Positions 1 to 5,960 of a DNA stretch of 15,811 nucleotides are shown in pieces. Source of the stretch: CALAED01 sp937891035 (GTDB lineage Bacteria > Actinomycetota > Actinomycetes > Streptosporangiales > Streptosporangiaceae); contig DASQSZ010000265.1 in assembly GCA_035642125.1 (NCBI GenBank), forward strand, positions 1 to 15,811. Reading direction: 5' to 3'. Both the position numbers and the translations under genes were made by a program. Every line of letters starts with the position of its first letter. Within the stretch, counting starts at the first letter, position 1. A model generated the notes under the pieces. That model was given only the letters and a program-made list of their open reading frames with translations. It was not told where the DNA came from and ran no database searches.

Positions 1-29
1 GCCTTCCCGCGCACGCCCGTCCCGCTCAT
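1..29 (-). CDS. livM: Start of livM-type ABC permease (partial)
   Basis: Only the first nine codons lie in the window, read leftwards from an ATG at 29 (MSGTGVRGK) and running off the left edge. The ATG overlaps the TGA stop of the livH gene in an ATGA arrangement, the usual sign of translational coupling. The identification as LivM, the second membrane subunit of branched-chain amino acid ABC importers, rests on gene order alone (livG-livF-livH-livM is common). The visible residues are the short, variable, soluble N-terminus and carry no family signature. Confidence 0.55.
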
Positions 30-904
30 ACCCGCCTCCCCGCCGTGACGGCGAACAGCCCGTTCGGACGGATCATGAGCACCGCGATCAGCACGACGAA
101 GGCGCCGAGCGTGACGATGTCGGAGCTGACGTACCCGGAGACATAGCTCAGCGTGCAGCCGAGCAGCAGCCCGCCGACGACCGCGCCGACGGGGCTGTCC
201 AGGCCGCCGATGACCGCCGCCGTGAAGCCGAAGACGAGGATGGCGTCGAACTGGGTGGGCCCGACGAAGACCTGCGGCGCGATGAGCACGCCGGCGAGCG
301 AGCCGACCAGTGAAGCCAGCGCCCAGCCGAGGGTGAGCATCCTGCCGACGCGCACCCCAAGCAACCTTGACACCTCGGGCGCGAACGCCGCGGCCCGCAG
401 CTTGAGCCCCACGTCCGTACGGCGGAACAGCACCGTCAGCGCGATCATCACCACCGCTACGGCGCCGATGACGAACAGATCGAACGGAGACAGCAGCAGC
501 CGGGTGTCGCCCACCGTGAACCCCTGGATCGTGAACGCGGGCGGATAGGAGTGCGGCTGGTCGCCCCAGATCATCCCGGCGAACGCCTGGAGCAGCACGA
601 ACAGGCCGAGCGTGACGATCACGGCGTTGAGCGGCGGCTTGTTTTCCACCGGGCGGATGACCACTCGCTCCACCACGGCGCCGAGCAGCAGTCCGGACAC
701 GAGCCCGACGGCGAGGGCCAGCCAGTACGAGCCGCCCTGTTCGATCACGGTCCAGGCGAGAAACGTCGTGAACATGAGCATGGCGCCCTGGGCGAAGTTG
801 ACGATCCGGGTGGCCCGCCAGATGAGCACGAGCGCGAGGCCCACCGTGGCGAACACCATGCCGGAGGTCACCCCGGAAAGCGTGAGGTTGATGAACTTGA
901 CCAT
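26..904 (-). CDS. livH: LivH-type branched-chain amino acid ABC transporter permease
   Basis: This 292-residue protein is almost entirely hydrophobic, with about eight membrane segments, and has the LivH layout. It starts with a short N-terminus followed by GVTSGMVFATVGLALVLIWR, then the segment IVNFAQGAMLMF that is typical of this permease family. Near residues 185-210 a loop (GRMLTLGWALASLVGSLAG) corresponds to the region that contacts the ATPases. The length matches the family (about 290-310). It would form half of the membrane channel with LivM and be driven by LivF and LivG. The ATG at 904 lies 23 bases after the livF stop, and the stop overlaps the next start. Substrates of this family include Leu/Ile/Val, urea, amides and aromatic or short acyl compounds, so the true substrate is unknown. 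The nearby TetR and APH-like genes hint at a carboxylic or acyl compound rather than an amino acid; that is inference. Confidence 0.9.
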   Translation of the reverse strand: MVKFINLTLSGVTSGMVFATVGLALVLIWRATRIVNFAQGAMLMFTTFLAWTVIEQGGSYWLALAVGLVSGLLLGAVVERVVIRPVENKPPLNAVIVTLGLFVLLQAFAGMIWGDQPHSYPPAFTIQGFTVGDTRLLLSPFDLFVIGAVAVVMIALTVLFRRTDVGLKLRAAAFAPEVSRLLGVRVGRMLTLGWALASLVGSLAGVLIAPQVFVGPTQFDAILVFGFTAAVIGGLDSPVGAVVGGLLLGCTLSYVSGYVSSDIVTLGAFVVLIAVLMIRPNGLFAVTAGRRV

Positions 905-927
905 GAAACCCCTTGCACCCCCTCGCC

Positions 928-1656
928 CTAGAATCCCAGGTAGGCGTGGCGGAGCCGGTCGTCAACCGCCGCGGTCTGGTCGAAGTCGGCGGCCACCGTG
1001 CCCAGGTTGAGCACGACGGCGCGATCGGCGATGGACAGCGCGCTGCGGGCGTTTTGCTCGACGAGCACCACGGTCATGCCGTGTTCGTCGCGCAGCCGCC
1101 GCAGCACCGCCATCAGCTGGGCCACGACCCGGGGCGCCAGGCCCAGCGACGGCTCGTCGACCAGCAGCAGTCGTGGCCGGCCGACCAGGGCCCGGCCGAG
1201 CGCGAGCATCTGCCGCTCGCCGCCCGACAGGGTGGCGGCGATCCGGCCGCGCCGCTCGGCCAGCGGCGGGAACAGTTCGTAGACCGTGTCGATCCGGCGC
1301 GGCAGCGCCCCCCGCTCGCCGCGTCCGTTGCCGCGCGTCTCGCGCCGCCACAGGCCGCCAAGCCGGAGATTTTCGGCCACGGACAGCTCGATGATGACGC
1401 CGCCGTTCTCCGGGACGTGCGCCACCCCCAGCCGGGCGATCTCTTCGGCCGGCCGTCCGGTGATGTCCCGGCCGCCGACGGCGATCCGGCCGGACCGAGG
1501 CCGGACCAGTCCGCTGACCGCCCGCAGGAACGTGGTCTTGCCGGCGCCGTTCGCGCCGAGCATGGCGGTGATGCTGCCGTCGGCGACGTCGATCGAGACG
1601 TTGTCGAGCGCCTTGACCGCGCCGTAGCCGACCACCAGGTCTGTAACGTTAAGCAC
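928..1656 (-). CDS. livF: LivF-type ABC transporter ATP-binding protein
   Basis: The product is a 242-residue ABC ATPase of the LivF branch. Visible motifs are Walker A GANGAGKT (residues 34-41), the signature LSGGERQ (143-149), Walker B LLLVDEP (163-169) followed by the D-loop SLGLAP, and VVLVEQNA near the switch position. That last motif has Gln where many ABC ATPases have His, which is normal for LivF. The start is a GTG at 1656 (VLNVTDLVVGYG), which overlaps the livG stop by eight bases, so translation is probably coupled to livG. It powers import through LivH/LivM in the cytoplasm at the membrane. A 17-residue insert rich in Gly and Arg (about 104-120) sits before the signature helix; otherwise it looks intact and full length. 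Confidence 0.92.
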   Translation of the reverse strand: MLNVTDLVVGYGAVKALDNVSIDVADGSITAMLGANGAGKTTFLRAVSGLVRPRSGRIAVGGRDITGRPAEEIARLGVAHVPENGGVIIELSVAENLRLGGLWRRETRGNGRGERGALPRRIDTVYELFPPLAERRGRIAATLSGGERQMLALGRALVGRPRLLLVDEPSLGLAPRVVAQLMAVLRRLRDEHGMTVVLVEQNARSALSIADRAVVLNLGTVAADFDQTAAVDDRLRHAYLGF

Positions 1657-2420
1657 CGGACGCCTCTTCTTTGGTCACCTCGTCGCCGAGGTAGGCCGCG
1701 GTCACCTGCGGGTCGTCGCGCACCTCGGCGGGCGTGCCGTGGGCGATGAGGCGGCCGAAGTCCAGGACCGCCACCTCGTCGCAGACCTCCATGACGAAGT
1801 CCATGTGGTGTTCGACGAGGACGACCGACATGTCTTCGCGCAGCTTGGTCAGCAGCGCGCCAAGGTCGCGGATCTCGGCGGTGGACTGCCCGGCCGCCGG
1901 CTCGTCGAGCAGCAGCAGCTCCGGCTCGGCGGCCAGCGCCCGCGCCAGCGCCACCCTTTTCTGGACGCCGTACGGCAGCTCGCCGGGGAACCGGCCGGCG
2001 ACGTCGACGACGCCGAGGTCGATCAGCAGCCGCCGGGCCCGGCCGCGCAGCGCGGCCTCGTCGCGGTCGGCGCGCGGAAGTGCGGCGAGCGTGGACGGCG
2101 CCCCGGTGCGGGCGTGACGGTCGGCGCCGACCATGACGTTCTCCAGCGCGGTCAGCCCCGGAAACAGGCCGAGGCCTTGGAGTGTGCGGGCGATGACGGC
2201 GCAGTTTGGCGCCCCGCCAGTGCAGTTCGCCGGCGTTCGGCCTGATGAATCCGCACACCACGTTGAACAACGTGGTCTTGCCCGCACCGTTCGGGCCGAT
2301 CACGCCCACCACTCGGCCCTGCGGCACGCCGAAGGTGACGCCGTCCAGCGCGGTCAACCCACCGAATCGCACCGTCACGTCGCGAAGTTCGAGCAGCATC
2401 GGTGATGGATTGATCATCAT
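1649..2420 (-). pseudogene. livG: livG, frameshifted ABC transporter ATP-binding protein
   Basis: The first half, read from ATG 2420 (or ATG 2417), is clear LivG: RFGGLTALDGVTF, then Walker A GPNGAGKT (residues 42-49) and FIRPNAGELHWRG. It stays in frame up to RRHRPH. The rest of the protein continues in another frame from VIARTLQGLGLFPGLTALENV through the signature LPYGVQKRVALARAL, Walker B LLLLDEP and VVLVEHHMDF to a TAA at 1649. The two frames share the 11 bases at 2184-2194, and about ten residues normally found between Walker A and the Q-loop (H-x-L-A-x-L-G type) are missing. The first frame meets no stop and would run on, out of frame, to 1113 inside livF. No start codon could make the second half alone. 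Unless this is an assembly error, the gene is inactive and the transporter lacks one ATPase. Confidence 0.85.
2184..2194 (-). other. Deletion junction in livG (shared 11-base repeat)
   Basis: On the minus strand these bases read ATCGCCCGCAC. They encode the end of HRPH in the upstream frame and the start of IART in the downstream frame, so both flanks of the lesion match family sequence right up to this block. That is the pattern left when two direct repeats recombine and the stretch between them is lost. The frame change requires a loss of 3n+2 bases; 29 would restore the LivG spacing I recall. Confidence 0.6.
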
Positions 2421-2564
2421 TCCTCGTCCGGACCGTTTACTGATGACACTGCAAAAGCGACGTACCGACCGGTCGGTATCGTCACCCTAGGCGGCGTTCC
2501 CAGGAGCGTCAACGGTGAGATAGGTTGCGAATTCAGTCCTGGTTTTTGTAGGAGAGGGCCACCT
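2421..2564. promoter_or_regulatory. Divergent control region between livG and the TetR gene
   Basis: These 144 bases separate two genes pointing away from each other and must hold both promoters. The region is less GC-rich than the genes and contains the 16-bp palindrome described separately. A ribosome binding site GGAGAGGG at 2551-2558 serves the TetR gene. On the livG side a GAGGA block touches the first ATG (2420) and is only three bases from the second (2417), so neither start is well spaced. TAGGTT at 2521-2526 could be a -10 box for the TetR gene, without a convincing -35. Confidence 0.6.
2463..2478. promoter_or_regulatory. Perfect 16-bp palindrome, probable TetR operator
   Basis: TACCGACCGGTCGGTA is its own reverse complement over all 16 bases. 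ACCGACCGGTCGGT-like palindromes are typical operators of actinobacterial TetR regulators of lipid and acyl-CoA genes. It sits between the diverging livG and TetR genes, 43 bases from the livG start and 86 from the TetR start, so one bound dimer pair could control both directions. Binding by the adjacent regulator is inferred from position. Confidence 0.75.
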
Positions 2565-3290
2565 ATGGCAGGCGAGTCCGCGGGCACCGAGGCTCGGCAG
2601 CGGACGGGCGCGCTGGCCGAGCGCTTGCTCGCCGTGGCGACCCGGCTGTTCGCGGAGAAAGGCTTCGAGGCGACGTCGGTCCAGGAGATCGTGGAGTCGG
2701 CCGGGGTCACCAAGGGTGCGATGTATCACTACTTCGCTTCCAAGGACGACCTGCTGTTCGAGATCTATCACCGGCTGTTGATGATGCAGACCCGGCGTCT
2801 GGAGCAATTCGCGGACAGTAAGGGAACGGTAGGGGAACGCCTCCGCGCGGCGGCCGTGGACGTGCTCGACACCAGTTTTCTCCACCTAGACGAGCTGACC
2901 GTTTTCTTCCGTTCGATGCACATGCTGCCGCAGGAGAAGCGAAAGACCGTACGCGCCGAGCGGCGGCGCTACCACGAACGCTTCCGCGCCCTCGTGGAAG
3001 AAGGACAGGCGGCCGGCATTTTCCGGCGCGACGTGCCGGCCGACATCGTTGTGCAATTCTTCTTCGGCGCCGTGCATCAGCTCAGCACCTGGTACCGCCC
3101 GAACGGCCAGCTGGCCGCGCACGAGGTCAGCGAATACTACGTCGACCTGCTGATGGGCGGCCTCGAAGTCCCGCGCCCCGCCGGCGACGCCAACACCGAT
3201 ACCGACACCAACGCCGACACCGACGCGAAGGCGGACGCGGAGGCGGAGGCCAAGGCGGACGCGGACGCGGAGGCGGAACGAGCGTCATGA
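2565..3290 (+). CDS. TetR/AcrR-family transcriptional regulator with acidic repeat tail
   Basis: The N-terminal 65 residues are a standard TetR DNA-binding domain, with LLAVATRLFAEKGFEATSVQ, then the helix-turn-helix near 38-57 (EIVESAGVTKGAMYHYF) and the SKDDLL that closes it. The middle (about 70-200) is a helical ligand-binding and dimerisation domain of the kind found in acyl-CoA-responsive regulators (RFRALVEEGQAAGIFR, then FFFGAVHQLSTWYRPNG). From about residue 205 the protein ends in an odd tail alternating Asp/Glu/Lys/Thr with Ala, encoded by six-base repeats; normal family members stop near 200. ATG 2565 is preceded by GGAGAGGG. The stop overlaps the next gene as ATGA, so regulator and kinase are coupled. 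It likely represses itself, the kinase and the liv operon through the palindrome at 2463-2478. Its ligand is unknown. Confidence 0.88.
   Translation: MAGESAGTEARQRTGALAERLLAVATRLFAEKGFEATSVQEIVESAGVTKGAMYHYFASKDDLLFEIYHRLLMMQTRRLEQFADSKGTVGERLRAAAVDVLDTSFLHLDELTVFFRSMHMLPQEKRKTVRAERRRYHERFRALVEEGQAAGIFRRDVPADIVVQFFFGAVHQLSTWYRPNGQLAAHEVSEYYVDLLMGGLEVPRPAGDANTDTDTNADTDAKADAEAEAKADADAEAERAS
3187..3287 (+). repeat. Six-base-periodic low-complexity DNA encoding the TetR tail
   Basis: The stretch is built from GAC/GAG/AAG alternating with GCC/GCG/ACC codons, giving D-T, D-A, E-A and K-A pairs. A 13-base unit AAGGCGGACGCGG occurs twice, at 3228-3240 and 3252-3264, with GCGGAGGCGGA units around it. 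Such DNA can gain or lose repeat units by slippage in steps that keep the frame. Confidence 0.75.
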
Positions 3291-4297
3291 TCCAAACGCC
3301 CGCCGCACCGCCGGGCGTTGACCTGCGGCGACTCCGCGCGTTCCTGGGCTCGGCCGGGCCGCTGCGGGCCGAGCTGATCGCGGGTGGCCGCTCCAATCTG
3401 ACGTACGTGGTGACCGACGGCGCGAACGAATGGGTACTGCGCCGCCCGCCGCTCGGGCACGTGCTCGCGACCGCACACGACATGGCCAGGGAGCACCGGG
3501 TGCTGAGCGCCCTCGCCGCCACGCCGGTGCCGGTGCCGAAGACGTACATCCTGTGCATAAACCCCGACGTGCTGGGGGCGCCGTTCTACCTGATGGAGAA
3601 GGTGGAGGGCACGGTCTATCGGACCGCCGAGCAGACCGAGCGGCTGGCCGCCGAGCGGGCGACCGCGCTCGCGCACGAGCTGATCGACGTGCTCGCCGCG
3701 CTGCACGGCGTCGATCCCGGCGCGGTCGGGCTCGACGACTTCGGCCGGCCCGCCGGCTTCCTCGACCGGCAGGTGCGGCGCTGGCAGCGCCAGCTCGCCG
3801 CCTCCCGCAGCCGCGAGATCGCCGGGATCGACGAGCTGAGCGAGGCGCTCGCCGGGTCCGTTCCGGCCACACAGCGGCCGGCGATCGTGCACGGCGACTA
3901 TAAGATCGACAACGTCATCGTCGGGCCGGACGACGCGATCGCCGCCGTGGTCGACTGGGAGATGGCCACACTCGGCGACCCGCTGTGCGACCTCGGCCTG
4001 TTCGACGTCTACATGGACGGCGGCATCGCGGAGATGGTGGCCGGGGCGCCCGGTCCGGCCACCGGCTTCCCGCCCGGGACGCGGCTGCGGGCACGATACG
4101 CCGCCGCCACCGGCCTGGACCTGACCCCGCTGCCCTGGTACGAGGCGCTAGGCTGCTTCAAGTTGGCGGTGATCAGCGAGGGCATCCACTACCGGTTCCT
4201 GCGGGGCCAGACCGTGGGCGAGGGCTTCGCGGAGATCGGCGACATGGTCGCCCCGCTGGTGGCCGCCGGGCTCGAGCGGCTGCGGCTCGGTTCCTGA
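3287..4297 (+). CDS. APH-fold phosphotransferase (acyl-CoA-dehydrogenase-associated type)
   Basis: This 336-residue kinase-like protein has the aminoglycoside-phosphotransferase fold. The N-lobe includes LIAGGRSNLTYVVTD, a nucleotide-loop equivalent, and WVLRRPPLGHVLATAHDMAREHRVL. The catalytic loop is HGDYKIDN (H202, D204, N209), and the metal-binding motif is VVDWEMATLGDPLCDLG with D223. The R-R-P-P-L-G-x-x-L and A-H-D-M-x-R-E segments are those of the group that includes the kinase domain of human ACAD10/ACAD11. It is therefore more likely to act on a hydroxy-acyl or related metabolite than on an antibiotic. Start ATG 3287 overlaps the TetR stop. Together with the regulator and the liv transporter it suggests uptake and activation of a carboxylic compound, but no dehydrogenase or ligase is in the window. 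All residues needed for catalysis appear present. Confidence 0.85.
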   Translation: MIQTPAAPPGVDLRRLRAFLGSAGPLRAELIAGGRSNLTYVVTDGANEWVLRRPPLGHVLATAHDMAREHRVLSALAATPVPVPKTYILCINPDVLGAPFYLMEKVEGTVYRTAEQTERLAAERATALAHELIDVLAALHGVDPGAVGLDDFGRPAGFLDRQVRRWQRQLAASRSREIAGIDELSEALAGSVPATQRPAIVHGDYKIDNVIVGPDDAIAAVVDWEMATLGDPLCDLGLFDVYMDGGIAEMVAGAPGPATGFPPGTRLRARYAAATGLDLTPLPWYEALGCFKLAVISEGIHYRFLRGQTVGEGFAEIGDMVAPLVAAGLERLRLGS

Positions 4298-4384
4298 GCC
4301 CGGGCCAGGCCGTGCCCCGCCGGCGCATGGGTGGGACGATGCTGGTGGGAGGATGAAATCTCACGTTGAGGAGCCCGAACACAT
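4298..4384 (+). promoter_or_regulatory. Leader upstream of gcvT
   Basis: The 87 bases between the kinase gene and gcvT hold a ribosome binding site GAGGAG at 4368-4373, eleven bases before the ATG. I see no strong terminator and none of the conserved blocks of a glycine riboswitch. A promoter is expected here because the function changes, but I cannot point to clear -35/-10 boxes. Confidence 0.4.
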
Positions 4385-5533
4385 ATGCCCGCAGCCCAGC
4401 CGCCGGTCAAGCACACCCCGCTCTATGACATCCACCGGGAGCTCGGCGCCACATTGGTGGAGTTCGCCGGCCACATGATGCCGCTGCGGTACGGCAGCGA
4501 GACCGCCGAGCACCAGGCCGTTCGCACCGCCGCCGGTCTGTTCGACCTCTCCCACATGGGAGAGATCTTCGTTACCGGGCCGCGCGCCGCGGCCGCGCTC
4601 GACTACGCGGTGGTGGGGCACATCTCGGCGCTCCGGGTTGGCCGGGCACGCTACACGATGCTCTGCGACGCGGCCGGCGGGGTGCTCGACGACCTGATCG
4701 TCTACCGGCTGGCCCCCGAGACGTTCATGGTCGTGGCCAACGCCGCCAACGCCGCCACCGTGCTGGCCACGCTGACCGACCGTGCCGGCCGGTTCGGCGG
4801 CGAGCCGACGCAGGACGGCCGTGAAGCCGACGCGGTCGTCGCCGATCGCTCCGACGCCTACGCGTTGATCGCCGTACAGGGGCCGACCGCCCAGCGGATC
4901 TTGGCCAAGCACACCGACGACCCGCTGGGCGAGCTGAAGTACTACGCGATCATGGCGGGGCAGGTGGCCGGCATCGACGTCCTGATCGCACGGACCGGCT
5001 ACACCGGCGAGGACGGCTTCGAGTTGTTCACGTCCGCGAGCGACGCCCCGCGGCTGTGGCGAGAGCTGGCCGCCTCCCCCGAGCCGCCCGCGCCGGCCGG
5101 CCTGTCCGCCCGCGACACGCTGCGCCTAGAGGCGGGCATGCCGCTGTACGGCAACGAGCTGACCACCGAGACCACGCCGTACGACGCCGGTCTCGGCCGG
5201 GTGGTCAAGCTCGACAAACCGGGAGACTTCGTCGGCCGTGCCGCGCTGGCGGCGCGCGCCGATACGCCGGAGGGGCGGAGCCTGGTCGGTCTCGTCGCCA
5301 GGGGACGCCGGGTGCCGAGACATGGCTATGAGGTGGTCTCGACCGCCGAAAACGACGGCACGCCGTGCGGAATCGTGACGAGCGGAGCGCCGTCCCCGAC
5401 ACTGGGCAAACCGATCGCCATGGCCTACCTGAACGCGCAGACCGAGCCCGCCCACCTCGCCGTCGACATCCGTGGGAAGCCGGAGCCGGTCGACGTTGTC
5501 CCCCTGCCGTTCTACCGACGTTCGTCACAGTGA
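4385..5533 (+). CDS. gcvT: Glycine cleavage system aminomethyltransferase (T-protein)
   Basis: The 382-residue product takes the aminomethyl group from lipoylated H-protein, transfers the methylene to tetrahydrofolate and releases ammonia. Typical T-protein segments are present in order: TPLYDIHRELGATLVEFAGH near the start, GLFDLSHMGEIFVTGP, ARYTMLCDAAGGVLDDLIVY, then VANAANAATV and the folate-domain motif ARTGYTGEDGFEL (about 200-212). These are followed by ARDTLRLEAGMPLYGNEL and the C-terminal beta-barrel domain (PVDVVPLPFYRR). The length is slightly above the usual 360-375 because of a few extra residues in loops. It begins the operon gcvT-gcvH-glyA-sdaA, with gcvH starting only 17 bases after its stop. 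It is intact, and the identification is secure. Confidence 0.96.
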   Translation: MPAAQPPVKHTPLYDIHRELGATLVEFAGHMMPLRYGSETAEHQAVRTAAGLFDLSHMGEIFVTGPRAAAALDYAVVGHISALRVGRARYTMLCDAAGGVLDDLIVYRLAPETFMVVANAANAATVLATLTDRAGRFGGEPTQDGREADAVVADRSDAYALIAVQGPTAQRILAKHTDDPLGELKYYAIMAGQVAGIDVLIARTGYTGEDGFELFTSASDAPRLWRELAASPEPPAPAGLSARDTLRLEAGMPLYGNELTTETTPYDAGLGRVVKLDKPGDFVGRAALAARADTPEGRSLVGLVARGRRVPRHGYEVVSTAENDGTPCGIVTSGAPSPTLGKPIAMAYLNAQTEPAHLAVDIRGKPEPVDVVPLPFYRRSSQ

Positions 5534-5538
5534 TAACT

Positions 5539-5544
5539 GGGAGA
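5539..5544 (+). promoter_or_regulatory. Ribosome binding site that fixes the gcvH GTG start
   Basis: GGGAGA stands six bases before the GTG at 5551. The open frame extends upstream to an ATG at 5365, inside gcvT, but that stretch encodes Arg-rich nonsense. The H-protein homology and this site place the true start at 5551. Confidence 0.7.
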
Positions 5545-5550
5545 ATATCC

Positions 5551-5958
5551 GTGACCGTTCCTTCCGTTCCTGAGCAGCTGCGTTACACCGAAGAGCACGA
5601 GTGGGTGGCCGGCCTCGACGACGGTTCCGCTGAGGCCGCCAGCGTCGTCACGGTCGGCATCACGGCGTACGCCGCGGACCAACTGGGCGACATCGTGTAC
5701 GTCTCGTTGCCCGAGGAGGGCGCCGCGGTCGAGGCCGGCGAGCCCTGCGGCGAGGCCGAGTCAACGAAATCCGTCAGCGATATCTATGCCCCGGTGACGG
5801 GCGAGGTCACCGCCGTGAACTCCGCCGTCACCGACGATCCCGCCTTGATCAACTCCGACCCGTACGGCGAGGGCTGGCTGTTCAAGGTTCGACTCGACGG
5901 CGAACAAGGGGGCATGCTGGATGCGGCGGCATACGCGAAACTCATCGAGGAGTCCTGA
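5551..5958 (+). CDS. gcvH: Glycine cleavage system H-protein (lipoyl carrier)
   Basis: This 135-residue protein carries the lipoyl group that shuttles the aminomethyl intermediate between P-, T- and L-proteins. It has the H-protein landmarks: RYTEEHEWV (11-19), VGITAYAADQLGDIVYVSLPE (35-55), and the lipoylation site ESTKSVSDIYAPVTGEV with the acceptor Lys73. It ends with NSDPYGEGWLFKV. The start is GTG 5551 with GGGAGA upstream. It lies 17 bases after gcvT and 2 bases before glyA, so it is co-transcribed with both. An insertion of a few residues (DDGSAEAA, about 23-30) after the first strand is common in actinobacterial H-proteins. A lipoyl ligase or LipA/LipB is needed but is not in the window. 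Confidence 0.95.
   Translation: MTVPSVPEQLRYTEEHEWVAGLDDGSAEAASVVTVGITAYAADQLGDIVYVSLPEEGAAVEAGEPCGEAESTKSVSDIYAPVTGEVTAVNSAVTDDPALINSDPYGEGWLFKVRLDGEQGGMLDAAAYAKLIEES
5947..5952 (+). promoter_or_regulatory. Ribosome binding site of glyA inside the gcvH end
   Basis: GAGGAG lies within the last codons of gcvH, eight bases before the glyA GTG at 5961. It supports that non-ATG start and shows that the two genes are translated as a coupled pair. Confidence 0.7.
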
Positions 5959-5960
5959 CA

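Noticed and set aside
4282..4304. Terminator after the kinase gene (GGCTC ... GAGCC)
   Set aside because: The stem is only five pairs and no T run follows.
4298..4384. Glycine riboswitch in front of gcvT
   Set aside because: The leader is only 87 bases and I find none of the conserved riboswitch blocks or paired aptamer stems.
4353..4384. Small upstream reading frame at ATG 4353 before gcvT
   Set aside because: The GGAGG touches the ATG with no spacing, and the frame runs into gcvT in a wrong phase with no protein-like content.
5365..5550. N-terminal extension of the H-protein from ATG 5365
   Set aside because: It lies inside gcvT in another frame, encodes Arg-rich nonsense, and a good ribosome binding site precedes GTG 5551.
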